Below, one piece after another: positions 1-7,471 of a stretch of DNA of 64,000 nt (position 1 is the first letter of the stretch; the number at the start of each line of letters is the position of its first letter). The translations under genes were made by a program, and so were the position numbers. Origin of the DNA: Methyloversatilis thermotolerans (GTDB lineage Bacteria > Pseudomonadota > Gammaproteobacteria > Burkholderiales > Rhodocyclaceae); contig NZ_KB889967.1 in NCBI RefSeq assembly GCF_000372885.1, positions 3,299,430 through 3,363,429 of the forward strand, read 5' to 3'. The notes beneath the pieces are model-generated. The model was not told where the DNA came from and did no database searches. It saw nothing but the letters and a program-made list of their open reading frames with translations.

Positions 1-765
1 GAGGCGATCCGCAACCTGCTGGTGCCCACGCCGGATGGTGCGGGCATTCCGCTGTCCAGCCTGGCCACCATCGACGTGCGCGACGGCCCGGCGCAGATTT
101 CGCGCGAAACCGGCAAGCGCCGCATCGTGATCGGCATCAATGTCGCGAATCGTGACCTCGGCGGTTTCGTGGCAGAGCTGCAGCAGAAGGTGCAAGCCCA
201 GGTGCAACTGCCCGAGGCCTACTACTTCGAATGGGGTGGGCAGTTCCAGAACATGGAGCGCGCGCTGGGTCACCTGTCCATCATCGTGCCGATCACGGTG
301 GCAGCGATTTTCTTCCTGCTGTTCCTGCTGTTCGGTTCGCTGCGCTTTGCCACCCTCATCATCACGGTGCTGCCGTTCGCATCGATAGGAGGTGTGGTCG
401 GACTGTTCGTCAGTGGGGAATACCTGTCGGTGCCGGCATCGGTGGGCTTCATCGCGCTGTGGGGCATCGCCACGCTGAACGGGGTCGTGCTGGTGTCCTA
501 CATCCGGGGCCTGCGCAACGAGGGCATGGAACTGATGCAGGCTGTCGTGCAGGGCGCGAAGATGCGTTTCCGGCCGGTCATGATGACGGCGACGGTAGCG
601 ATGCTGGGCCTCGTGCCCTTCCTGTTCGCGACCGGGCCGGGCTCGGAGGTGCAGCGCCCGCTTGCCATCGTGGTGATCGGCGGGCTCATCACCTGCACGC
701 TGCTCACGCTGGTGGTGGTGCCTGCGCTGTATACATGGTTCGACGACAAGCCGTTCGAAGCTTGA
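1..765 (+). CDS. CzcA/CusA-type heavy-metal RND efflux pump, C-terminal part
   Basis: The reading frame is open from the first base, so only the last 254 or so residues are present. They cover the end of the periplasmic porter domain and the last group of membrane helices. Hydrophobic segments begin with a helix rich in Ile, Val and Phe (IIVPITVAAIFFLLFLLFG) and continue with four more ending at VVVPALYTWF, the usual end of HME-RND proteins. The motif GIATLNGVVLVSYI is typical of the CzcA/CusA group rather than of drug-exporting AcrB types. Such proteins are inner-membrane proton antiporters that push divalent or monovalent metal ions through a CzcB adaptor and an outer-membrane channel. The metal cannot be told because the N-terminal half, with the TM4 motif, lies outside the window. 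The PII-like gene directly downstream supports a metal-efflux operon. Confidence 0.9.
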   Translation, partial: EAIRNLLVPTPDGAGIPLSSLATIDVRDGPAQISRETGKRRIVIGINVANRDLGGFVAELQQKVQAQVQLPEAYYFEWGGQFQNMERALGHLSIIVPITVAAIFFLLFLLFGSLRFATLIITVLPFASIGGVVGLFVSGEYLSVPASVGFIALWGIATLNGVVLVSYIRGLRNEGMELMQAVVQGAKMRFRPVMMTATVAMLGLVPFLFATGPGSEVQRPLAIVVIGGLITCTLLTLVVVPALYTWFDDKPFEA

Positions 766-850
766 GCTTGACAAATGGATGCGCCACATCGACCTGCCGC
801 CTGCCCGGCGGGGCGGTGTGCGCACACCGCAGGGTTATGGAGAACGCGAC

Positions 851-1189
851 ATGAAGGAAATTCGGGCCGTCATCCGGCCGAACAAGCTGCCCAAGCTGCG
901 CACTGTGCTGCGTGAAATGCCCGGTTTTCCGGGCATGACGGTGGGCAAGGTGGAGGGTTTCGGCGCGCCGAAGACCCATGTGCCGCACAACATCAAGGAG
1001 GAGCTGACCGATTACTCGGCCAAGGTGAGGATAGAAATCGTGTCGCCCGATGAAATGGTCGATGACATCGTGAGGCGCATCATCAACATCGCCTGCACCG
1101 GTCAGACCGGAGATGGACTGGTCTGGGTGGTGCCGATAGACCGCGCGGTGTTCATCAACAAGACCACGGTGGGGTCGCCGCACGGCTGA
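851..1189 (+). CDS. PII-like protein of the metal-efflux-linked group (PII-NG type)
   Basis: A 112-residue protein with the overall PII (GlnB/GlnK) fold pattern: an N-terminal MKEIRAVIRPNKL strand-helix, a T-loop at about residues 37-57, and the B/C-loop region TGQTGDGLVWV at 83-93. It departs from GlnB at key sites. There is no Tyr at the uridylylation position, the ATP-contacting Lys of GDGK is Leu90, and the Arg pair at 101/103 is Phe and Asn. Sant'Anna and colleagues described a PII-NG group encoded beside heavy-metal RND pumps; position and sequence fit that group. A role in metal response is inferred from context. The start at 851 is chosen because GGAGA lies 7 bases upstream and the conserved PII N-terminus begins there. 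It is probably cotranscribed with the pump and is followed by a strong terminator. Confidence 0.85.
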   Translation: MKEIRAVIRPNKLPKLRTVLREMPGFPGMTVGKVEGFGAPKTHVPHNIKEELTDYSAKVRIEIVSPDEMVDDIVRRIINIACTGQTGDGLVWVVPIDRAVFINKTTVGSPHG

Positions 1190-1217
1190 TTGCCGCCAGC
1201 TTTCGCGATGAACCGGG

Positions 1218-1252
1218 CCGGTACGCTCTTTCCGGGGCGTACCGGTCTTTTT
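1218..1252 (+). terminator. Rho-independent terminator after the PII-like gene
   Basis: A perfect 9-bp stem (CCGGTACGC at 1218-1226 with GCGTACCGG at 1237-1245) with a 10-base loop is followed by TCTTTTT. It lies 28 bases after the stop of the PII-like gene and closes the efflux operon. Confidence 0.85.
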
Positions 1253-1268
1253 GTCTGCGCGCGTGGAA

Positions 1269-1454
1269 TCAGATTCCGGGGCGCGCCTCGGGATGGCGCA
1301 GCAGCCAGGCGGCGTAGCGTCTTTCGTAGTCGAGCTTGTGTTCCTGGTACACCGTCCACACGCAGCGGTCACAGCCGGACTCGCAGCATTCGGATTCGGA
1401 GGGCATGTCGGGGGCGATCGGGGCGGGGTCGTCCAGCAGCAGTTCTTCGGTCAT
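1269..1454 (-). CDS. Oxidoreductase-like domain (OXLD) small protein
   Basis: A 61-residue protein with the cysteine cluster SECCESGCDRCVW at residues 21-33, followed by a Tyr/Arg-rich helix ending in AAWLLRHPE. This Cys-rich segment matches the oxidoreductase-like domain family (PF09791) known as the N-terminus of OXLD1-type proteins; in bacteria it occurs as a stand-alone small protein of unknown function. The cysteines could bind metal or be redox-active, which is inference. Its ATG overlaps the stop codon of the upstream HPt gene by four bases (ATGA), so the two are translationally coupled. Confidence 0.75.
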   Translation of the reverse strand: MTEELLLDDPAPIAPDMPSESECCESGCDRCVWTVYQEHKLDYERRYAAWLLRHPEARPGI

Positions 1455-1828
1455 GAATCCAGTCGTTCTCGAATGAGACGGGCCGCATTTTCGTACTGCC
1501 CGCGCAGCTTTGCCAGCGTGATCGATGCTGCAGCGCAATCCGGATGCTGCGCGTCCAGGGCGTGTTCGAGCTCGCGCGCCGCACTTGCCGTTCTTGCGGC
1601 GCCCACGTTCAGGCTGCTGCCCTTTATCGCATGAGCGCACAGACGTGCGGACTCGATGTCCCGCTGCTCGAGCGCGTGCTGAAGTTGCTCGAGACGGGCA
1701 TCGGTGTCCTCCGCCCAGGCAGACAGCACCACATCCAGTGAGCCACCCACCATTTTGCCGAGTTCTGTCAGCCGGGCGGTGTCCATCACAGGCCGTGGGT
1801 CCACATCGCTGTCCGGGAGGTCGCCCAT
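1451..1828 (-). CDS. Stand-alone histidine phosphotransfer (HPt) protein
   Basis: A 125-residue all-helical protein with the HPt signature AHAIKGSSLNVGA around residue 65, in which the His accepts a phosphoryl group and the KGSS turn is standard. HPt proteins relay phosphate between a hybrid sensor kinase and a response regulator. No hybrid kinase lies next to it, so its partners are encoded elsewhere. It lies 13 bases downstream of the DUF1840 gene on the same strand and overlaps the OXLD gene by four bases, giving a three-gene reverse-strand operon. The start is the first ATG of the frame; a second Met at residue 15 (start at 1786) is possible because the family core begins near there. Confidence 0.8.
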   Translation of the reverse strand: MGDLPDSDVDPRPVMDTARLTELGKMVGGSLDVVLSAWAEDTDARLEQLQHALEQRDIESARLCAHAIKGSSLNVGAARTASAARELEHALDAQHPDCAAASITLAKLRGQYENAARLIRERLDS

Positions 1829-1841
1829 CTGCCCGCCGCCG

Positions 1842-2162
1842 TCAGCTTTCCCAGATCACCGGCTCGCCGGCCTGCAGCGAGCGCTCGAGCTGCTCCACCA
1901 GGGGCGCCGCTCGCTGTGCCAGCGATACCGGCATCAGCATCGCAGGCGGCCGGTCTTCGTCGTCGTCCTCGGCTACCGATCGCTCGGTCTCGCGGCTCGC
2001 GGCCACCGCCGCCTTCAATGCCGCGATGGCGGCCGGAAGTTGTTCCAGCGTGATAATTCCGCGCGCCTCGAAAGGTTTGCCGATCGCCTGCAGCAACTGT
2101 TCCGCGTTTTCGCCGAACATGAGGGTATCGGCCGTGGCCCGGGATTTGAAGGTGACGATCAT
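1842..2162 (-). CDS. DUF1840 family protein
   Basis: A 106-residue soluble protein beginning MIVTFKSRATADTLMFG, the typical opening of DUF1840 proteins of betaproteobacteria. A mid-protein acidic stretch (AEDDDEDRP) is followed by a C-terminal helical segment PLVEQLERSLQAGEPVIWES. Function is unknown for the family. The start at 2162 is preferred over an in-frame Met further upstream because GGAG lies eight bases before it and the family N-terminus begins here. It is divergent from the ROK kinase gene, with about 70 bases between starts, and is first in an operon with the HPt and OXLD genes. Confidence 0.8.
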   Translation of the reverse strand: MIVTFKSRATADTLMFGENAEQLLQAIGKPFEARGIITLEQLPAAIAALKAAVAASRETERSVAEDDDEDRPPAMLMPVSLAQRAAPLVEQLERSLQAGEPVIWES

Positions 2163-2231
2163 GAATGCAGCTCCACTTTGCGCAGATATCGGAATGAACA
2201 CCATTTTCGCGCGCCTTGCGCCGGAGGCGTC

Positions 2232-3122
2232 ATGCGTATAGGCATCGATCTGGGCGGAACCAAGACCGAACTGGTCGTACTCGATGAGTTCGGTGCGGTC
2301 CGTATGCGCGACCGGCGCCCAACCCCTGGCGGCGACTACCTCGCCACGGTAACCCAGATCGCCGCCATGGTGCGCGACGCCGAGATCGCGGTGAACGTCC
2401 GCTGCAGCGTGGGGGTGGGCACGCCAGGATCGATTTCGCCGCGCGACGGACTGATGCGCAACGCGAACTCGACCTGCCTGAACCGCCGGGCGCTGAAGCA
2501 GGATCTGGAGTCTGCGCTCGCACGTGAAGTTCGTCTGGCGAATGACGCAAACTGTTTCACCTTGTCCGAGGCGGTCGATGGTGCGGGCAGCGGTGCTCAG
2601 GTGGTATTCGGCGTCATCCTGGGCACCGGGGTTGGCGGCGGCATCGCGATTGCCGGTCGCGTGCTCGCCGGCGCCAACGGTGTGGCCGGCGAATGGGGCC
2701 ACAACCCTCTGCCCGGGGCGGGCAATGGCGACGGTCAGGCGCAGCCTTGCTATTGCGGACGCACCGGCTGCATCGAAACCTGGTTGTTCGGGCCGGCGCT
2801 GACTGCCGATCATGTGCGCCATGGTGGCGCGCACATGTCTGCGGCCGATATCGCCGAGGCCGCCATGGCCGGGAATACGGACTGCGTTGCATCGCTGCAG
2901 CGCTATGAAGAGCGTCTGGCTCGCGCGCTCGCGGGTGTGATCAATCTGCTCGATCCGGATGTCATCGTGCTCGGCGGAGGTCTGTCGCGGCTCGAGCGGC
3001 TCTATCGCACGGTGCCTGAACTGTGGCGGCCGCACGTGTTCTCCGATTCCATCGTCACGCGATTGCTGCCGCCCGTACATGGCGATGCGTCGGGTGTGCG
3101 CGGTGCGGCCTGGCTGTGGTGA
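2232..3122 (+). CDS. ROK family sugar kinase (fructokinase/N-acetylglucosamine kinase type)
   Basis: A 296-residue protein of normal ROK length. It opens with the ATP-binding motif GIDLGGTKTELVVLD, has the central GTGVGGGIAIAGRVLAGANG, the substrate motif GEWGHNPLP with the ROK Glu-His pair, and the zinc-binding cluster CYCGRTGCIETW (HxCxCGxxGCxE pattern). A second glycine-rich site, VIVLGGGLS, lies near the C-terminus. ROK kinases phosphorylate hexoses such as fructose, mannose or GlcNAc with ATP in the cytoplasm; which sugar this one uses cannot be read from the sequence. GGAGG sits four bases before the ATG. It appears to be a single-gene transcription unit. Confidence 0.88.
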   Translation: MRIGIDLGGTKTELVVLDEFGAVRMRDRRPTPGGDYLATVTQIAAMVRDAEIAVNVRCSVGVGTPGSISPRDGLMRNANSTCLNRRALKQDLESALAREVRLANDANCFTLSEAVDGAGSGAQVVFGVILGTGVGGGIAIAGRVLAGANGVAGEWGHNPLPGAGNGDGQAQPCYCGRTGCIETWLFGPALTADHVRHGGAHMSAADIAEAAMAGNTDCVASLQRYEERLARALAGVINLLDPDVIVLGGGLSRLERLYRTVPELWRPHVFSDSIVTRLLPPVHGDASGVRGAAWLW

Positions 3123-3228
3123 GGGGCTGTGCGACCCTGCCTGGTCGATGTAAGGTCTGCCGCGGCAGGCGGTCTACTGCAACGAAAGCCGGATCGGCCG
3201 GCTTCAACCACCCATGAAGGAGAGCACC

Positions 3229-3495
3229 ATGAAGGCATCCGTCGCACTTGGCGCAGCACTGGCATCGGTACTGGCCATGAGCGTGGCTACCCAGACCGCA
3301 TCCGCCGCCGAAGGCAAGGACAAGGAAAAATGTTTCGGGGTTGCGAAGAAGGGCGCGAATGACTGCGCATCGGCCAATGGCAGCCATAGTTGCGCCGGCC
3401 AGGCCAAGACCGACAACGATCCGAACGAATGGAAATTCGTCGCGGCCGGCACCTGCGAAAAGATGGGTGGCAAGACCATGCCGCCGGGCAAGTAA
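3229..3495 (+). CDS. DUF2282 bufferin-type metallophore precursor (BufA1/GigP-like)
   Basis: An 88-residue secreted protein. The Sec signal peptide runs to about residue 27 ([10 protein letters not shown]). The mature part carries four cysteines (35, 46, 55, 76) in the DUF2282 arrangement [13 protein letters not shown]...SC...GTC. DUF2282 proteins are the BufA1 bufferins, ribosomal peptides whose cysteines are converted to thiooxazolones by BufB/BufC and which bind copper in the periplasm; the Cupriavidus homologue is GigP of the gold-induced gig operon. AAGGAG at 3217-3222 fits the ATG at 3229 better than the in-frame ATG at 3214, which would overlap the ribosome site. First gene of a four-gene operon. 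Confidence 0.88.
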   Translation: MKASVALGAALASVLAMSVATQTASAAEGKDKEKCFGVAKKGANDCASANGSHSCAGQAKTDNDPNEWKFVAAGTCEKMGGKTMPPGK

Positions 3496-3542
3496 GGTTG
3501 TCCGGTATCCGGGGCGCATGCCCCGGTGACATGCTTCAAGCC

Positions 3543-4376
3543 ATGAACCCCATCCCCCGCTGCGGCATCGGCCTGCGCCAGCCGCACTACACCGCACTCG
3601 TGCAGTCGCTGCCGCCGCTCGGTCTGCTCGAGGTGCACAGCGAAAACTACTTCCACGACGGCGGCGCCGCTCTGCGCGTGCTGGAGCGGGTGCGCGAGCA
3701 CTATCCGCTCAGCCTGCATGGCGTCGGTCTCGCCCTGGCGTCGGCCGATGCCGACGACGACGGCCATGTGGAACGTCTGGCTGCGCTGGTCGAGCGTGTC
3801 GAGCCGGTGCTCGTTTCCGAGCATTTGTGCTGGGGCCGCGTGGACGGCCGGCATTTCAACGATCTGCTGCCCTTTCCGTACACCGCTGAAGCGCTGCATC
3901 GCGTTGCCGCACGCGTGTCGGCCTTGCAGGACCGGCTCAAGCGCCGGCTGCTGATCGAGAACCTGTCGGCCTACGTACGCTTTGCCGACAGCGAAATGAC
4001 CGAGGCGGACTTCCTTGCGGACCTGGTGCGCCGCACCGGTTGCGGGCTGTTGCTCGACCTGAACAATCTCTACGTGAACGCCTGCAACTTCGACGAGGAT
4101 GCGCGAGGCGTGCTGGATGTCCTGCCATTGCACGCGGTCGGCGAAATTCATCTGGCAGGACACGAAATCACCGAGCACGGTCGCATCGATACGCATGGAC
4201 AAGCGGTGTGCGAAGCGGTGTGGACGCTGTTCAGCGAGGTGAGACGGCGAGGTGTGAAGGCGCCCGCGCTGATCGAGTGGGACACTGCTCTGCCGGCGCT
4301 GGACGTCCTGGTCGACGAAGCGGCGCGTGCCGACGGCATCGATGCGAGGCAGATGGCCGATGTCGACGCTGCTTGA
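3543..4376 (+). CDS. bufB: DUF692 bufferin-modifying enzyme (BufB/MbnB family)
   Basis: A 277-residue TIM-barrel protein of the DUF692 (UPF0276) family, which includes MbnB of methanobactin synthesis. Metal-ligand motifs are complete: LLEVHSENYF (29-37), HGVGL (59-63), SEHLCW (92-97), IENLSAY (138-144), LDLNNLYVNA (171-180), EIHLAGH (201-207), DTHG (216-219) and IEWD (244-247). Family members use two or three iron ions to oxidise cysteine side chains of a precursor peptide, here probably the DUF2282 product just upstream. An in-frame ATG at 3531 would add four residues; neither start has a strong ribosome site. Its end overlaps the next gene by 17 bases, so coupling with the partner protein is likely. 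Confidence 0.88.
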   Translation: MNPIPRCGIGLRQPHYTALVQSLPPLGLLEVHSENYFHDGGAALRVLERVREHYPLSLHGVGLALASADADDDGHVERLAALVERVEPVLVSEHLCWGRVDGRHFNDLLPFPYTAEALHRVAARVSALQDRLKRRLLIENLSAYVRFADSEMTEADFLADLVRRTGCGLLLDLNNLYVNACNFDEDARGVLDVLPLHAVGEIHLAGHEITEHGRIDTHGQAVCEAVWTLFSEVRRRGVKAPALIEWDTALPALDVLVDEAARADGIDARQMADVDAA

Positions 4377-5133
4377 ATCGCAGCGGCTCTTCGCCGCTGC
4401 CTTGCTGACGCCCGGTGGCGACGATGCCCTGCTTCATCGCCTGTCGGGCGAGCCGGCGCGCAACCGGGCGCTGCTGTCGATCTATCGCAGGACGTCGATT
4501 GCCAATGCGGTCTCTGCGCTTGAACTCAGTCATCCGGTCTGCGCCAGGCTGGTCGGAGCGCAGGGTTTCGAGGCGCTGGTGCGTCATTACCGGGTGGCGA
4601 TCGCATCGCGCGACGGTGATCTGAATCGCTACGGTTTGTTGTTCGCCGACTTTCTCGACGGCTTCGAGCCGGCGCGTGCGCTGCCCTATCTGCCGGATGT
4701 CGCACGACTCGAATGGCGGGTTCATGCGGCGTCAATGGCTGCCGATTGCGAGCCCGCGGATCACACGGTATTCGCCGCTTCCAGCATCGATGAGCTGGCC
4801 GTGTCCACGTTGCGGTGCACGCCCGGATTCGCGCTTCTGGAAAGTGCGTGGCCGGTGGTCGATATCTGGTCGCAGCATCAGGAAAGCGATCGTGATCCGC
4901 AGGTCGAGCTGGCGCGCGGCGAGTGCGCGGTGGTGTGGCGGGAGGGCTTGCGGGTGAGGGTCATCGCGGTGACGCAGGCCGAGCATGCGTTCTGGGCCGT
5001 CGTGTCTGCAGGCGGCAGCATCGAGCAGGGCTGGCATGCCGCCAGCGCGCTGCAATCCGGTTTTGATCTGGCCGCAAGCCTGGCGGGCGCCATCGCCCAC
5101 GGCTGGCTCGCGGCATCCGTACGGGAGAAATGA
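4360..5133 (+). CDS. bufC: DUF2063 bufferin maturation partner (BufC/HvfC family)
   Basis: A 257-residue soluble protein with the N-terminal DUF2063 DNA-binding-like helical region: ESQRLFAAALL, then RNRALLSIYRRTSIANAVSALELSHPVCARLVG and a DGFEPARALPYLPDVARLEW segment. The C-terminal half is mixed alpha/beta. In bufferin and methanobactin-like clusters this protein is the obligate partner of the DUF692 enzyme and presents the precursor peptide. The start at 4360 is used because it lies inside the end of bufB with a GAGGC upstream; in-frame Met codons at 4327 and 4342 would lengthen an N-terminus that is not conserved. The downstream DoxX gene starts at or just after its stop. Confidence 0.85.
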   Translation: MSTLLESQRLFAAALLTPGGDDALLHRLSGEPARNRALLSIYRRTSIANAVSALELSHPVCARLVGAQGFEALVRHYRVAIASRDGDLNRYGLLFADFLDGFEPARALPYLPDVARLEWRVHAASMAADCEPADHTVFAASSIDELAVSTLRCTPGFALLESAWPVVDIWSQHQESDRDPQVELARGECAVVWREGLRVRVIAVTQAEHAFWAVVSAGGSIEQGWHAASALQSGFDLAASLAGAIAHGWLAASVREK

Positions 5134-5135
5134 CC

Positions 5136-5603
5136 ATGAATGCCTTGCATCGATTGCGTGCGGTGACCGAGCGGGTCGCTGGTCTGGCCGATGTGCTGCA
5201 GCCCGCGCTGCTGCTGCTGCTGCGGCTGTATCTCGCATCGGTGTTCTTCAAGTCGGGCCTGACCAAGATCGCCGACTGGGACACCACGCTCTTCCTGTTT
5301 ACCGAAGAGTACGCGGTACCGGTGCTGCCGCCGCCGCTGGCCGCCTTCATGGGCACCGCGGGTGAGCTCGCACTGCCGGTACTTCTCGTACTGGGACTGG
5401 CCGGCCGTTTTGCCGCGCTGGGGCTGTTCGTGGTGAATGCCGTGGCGGTTCTGGCCTACCCGGCGTTGTGGGGATTCGAATGCCCCGCCGCGATCCAGTC
5501 GCACTTCGCGTGGGGCTTCGGACTGTTGCTTCTGGTCGGTTTCGGGCCGGGCGGCTGGTCGCTCGACCGGTTGCTCGTGCGCCGGATCGGCGCAGCGCGC
5601 TGA
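5136..5603 (+). CDS. DoxX family membrane protein of the bufferin/gig operon
   Basis: A 155-residue integral membrane protein with four predicted helices and the DoxX pattern LRLYLASVFFKSGLTKIADW near the N-terminus, then FMGTAGELALPVLLVLGL and a C-terminal helix GFGLLLLVGFGPG. In gig operons (gigPABT) and many bufferin operons the fourth gene encodes such a protein, which may supply quinone-linked redox power; that role is inference. An ATG at 5130 overlaps the stop of the preceding gene, but GGGAG at 5123-5127 is better spaced for the ATG at 5136. It ends the operon; the next gene begins 92 bases later. Confidence 0.85.
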   Translation: MNALHRLRAVTERVAGLADVLQPALLLLLRLYLASVFFKSGLTKIADWDTTLFLFTEEYAVPVLPPPLAAFMGTAGELALPVLLVLGLAGRFAALGLFVVNAVAVLAYPALWGFECPAAIQSHFAWGFGLLLLVGFGPGGWSLDRLLVRRIGAAR

Positions 5604-5695
5604 TACATCCGGCAACATCCGCATCATGGCGGATGGGAACATCACGGGCAGGATGCGTGCCCCATCCGGTACCCACCGGCTTCACACGTATCCCC

Positions 5696-6214
5696 ATGAA
5701 AAAGAAACTCGACCCGTTGCGATGGACATCCGGCGCACGGGCATTCGGTCTGCCGGCACTTGGCCTGTTCCTTTGCGCGTCACCGGCGCATGCGCAGGAC
5801 AAGGGCCACACGATAGGACTTCAATTCGCTCCCTACGTCCTGCATTGGGACAGCGATCCCGAGCACGACAACACACCGGGCCTGATCGGCGTGGAATACA
5901 TGGCGCCGTCGCAATGGCTGGCGGGGGCTTCCATCCTGAGAAACTCGTTCGGTCAGCCGACCGAGTATTACTACGCCGGCAAGCGCTGGGATCTCGACGG
6001 CCTGAGCCCCAATCTCTACGCCAAGGTGACCGCGGGTGCCCTGGTCGGTTACACCGGGCGTTACGAGGACAAGATTCCCTTCAACCACGATGGCGTGGCG
6101 TTTGCAGTCATCCCGGCGATCGGCTATCAGGTGGATCGATTCAATGCCCAGGTCGCGCTGCTGGGCACCGCTGGCGTAATGTTCACCATAGGGGTGGATC
6201 TGTTCAAATGGTAG
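5696..6214 (+). CDS. Secreted outer-membrane-like protein of unknown function
   Basis: A 172-residue protein with a signal peptide (MKKKLDP..., hydrophobic core FGLPALGLFLCA, cleavage after SPAHA). The mature part alternates hydrophobic and polar residues with many aromatic residues (LQFAPYVLHWD, GVEYMAPSQWLAGAS, NLYAKVTAGALVGYTGRY) and ends in ...GVDLFKW. This is the pattern of a small outer-membrane beta-barrel. Homologues in databases are often labelled sn-glycerol-3-phosphate transporter, which the sequence does not support. Function is unknown. Followed after 39 bases by a separate small gene with its own strong ribosome site. Confidence 0.6.
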   Translation: MKKKLDPLRWTSGARAFGLPALGLFLCASPAHAQDKGHTIGLQFAPYVLHWDSDPEHDNTPGLIGVEYMAPSQWLAGASILRNSFGQPTEYYYAGKRWDLDGLSPNLYAKVTAGALVGYTGRYEDKIPFNHDGVAFAVIPAIGYQVDRFNAQVALLGTAGVMFTIGVDLFKW

Positions 6215-6253
6215 GTGCGGCTTCGAGCCGTGCCGGCGGGCAGGAGGATCTGT

Positions 6254-6628
6254 ATGGCCATCAGCTGGATAGGAGCGGTCAAGGCGGTGCCCTGGGGCGA
6301 TGTCATCGCGGCGGCACCGGGCGTGGTGCAAGGCGCAAATGCGCTGTGGGAAAGGGTGGCGAGGAAACGCGGCCGTGACGAGGCGGCCCCTGCCGTCCAC
6401 CCGGGCGAACCGGAGGGCGATCGCATCGCGGCGCTGGAACGAACGGTGGTCGAGCTGCAGAAGGAAGCGCTCGCATCGTCGCAACTCATACGTACCCTGG
6501 CGGAACAGAACGCTCAGCTCATCGCAAAGGCCGATGCGCTGCAGCTTCGCGTGCGTGTGCTCACACTCGCCGGGGCAGGTCTGCTGGTCGCGGTCGTGGC
6601 GACTCTGGCGTCGGTACTCGGGCGCTAG
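6254..6628 (+). CDS. Small coiled-coil protein with C-terminal membrane anchor
   Basis: A 124-residue protein. Residues 1-35 are mildly hydrophobic with the pattern WIGAVKAVPWGDVIAAAPGVV, residues 55-105 form a heptad-rich helix (RIAALERTVVELQKEALASS...), and the last 20 residues are one membrane helix (TLAGAGLLVAVVATLASVLG). The start at 6254 follows a near-perfect AGGAGG at 6242-6247. No family is recognised with confidence. The topology suggests a tail-anchored inner-membrane protein. Confidence 0.65.
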   Translation: MAISWIGAVKAVPWGDVIAAAPGVVQGANALWERVARKRGRDEAAPAVHPGEPEGDRIAALERTVVELQKEALASSQLIRTLAEQNAQLIAKADALQLRVRVLTLAGAGLLVAVVATLASVLGR

Positions 6629-6873
6629 CGCGCGCAAATCCGGGTACCGCGTACGCCGGGCGGCCAGGAGCGGCGGTGCGGCATGCTGCGGCCGCCGACT
6701 CCGTTCTGTTCCGGCCTTGTCGCAGGCAACCATGCCGCCGCGATGCACGCGATCCGCTCGGGATCACACGACGGTCCGGGCGGCACCGGCCGCGGCGCGC
6801 CATCGGCTGCCTGCCGATGACCGGGTGCGGCCGGGCGCGGATCAGGCCTCGTCCGCAGCCCGCGGCGGGGCGT

Positions 6874-7329
6874 CTACGCCACCGCGCGATACTGTTCCTT
6901 CAGTTCGCGCACGCGGTCGTGATTGCGCTGGACGCCGATGAGCTGGCGCTGCACCAGCAGACGCACATTGGGCGGCAGATCTTCGGCGAGCGCCTGACGA
7001 TAGCTTTCGAGCGCGCGGTCCTCGCCGCGTTCGGCTTCATCCAGCATGGCGACGTTGTCGTCGCCCGGGAAGGCGCTGCGCAGGGACAGCCAGCCGCGAT
7101 GCAAGGCGCCTTTCACGCTGCCGCCGGTACCCGGTTCTGCCCCGGCCTGCGCCACCGCCCGTTGCAACTCGGCGGCTGCCGCCTGGCACTCCAGAGCGCG
7201 GTCGTTGAACATGGACTTGAGCGGGGCGGCGGTCGCGTGTTCCGCGCATTCGCGGAAGCCGTATTCGCCGTCCTTGCACGTTTCGATCAGTGCGTTCAGC
7301 GTATCGATGACCTTGGAAGCGTTTGTCAT
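6874..7329 (-). CDS. PA2169 family four-helix-bundle protein (DUF2383)
   Basis: A 151-residue helical, ferritin-like protein. Features are NALIETCKDGEYGFRECAEHA near the N-terminus and a DEAERGEDRALESYRQALAEDLPP segment, both characteristic of DUF2383/PA2169 proteins. Members are often induced in stress or stationary phase, but the biochemical role is unknown. The start at 7329 follows AGGAGACGACC, whereas an upstream in-frame Met lacks support. The 245 bases between this gene's end and the convergent gene at 6628 contain no recognisable gene. Confidence 0.8.
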   Translation of the reverse strand: MTNASKVIDTLNALIETCKDGEYGFRECAEHATAAPLKSMFNDRALECQAAAAELQRAVAQAGAEPGTGGSVKGALHRGWLSLRSAFPGDDNVAMLDEAERGEDRALESYRQALAEDLPPNVRLLVQRQLIGVQRNHDRVRELKEQYRAVA

Positions 7330-7471
7330 GGTCGTCTCCTGGCAGGTGATGCGGCGCCGGCGGGATGCCGGCACGCCACTGAACTTGCATGCTAGGCGTC
7401 AGCGGACGGCCGGTCTGTGGGCTGCCGGCGCAGGACGCTGTAGGTGTGCGCCGACCTGCGCCGAACCGGCA

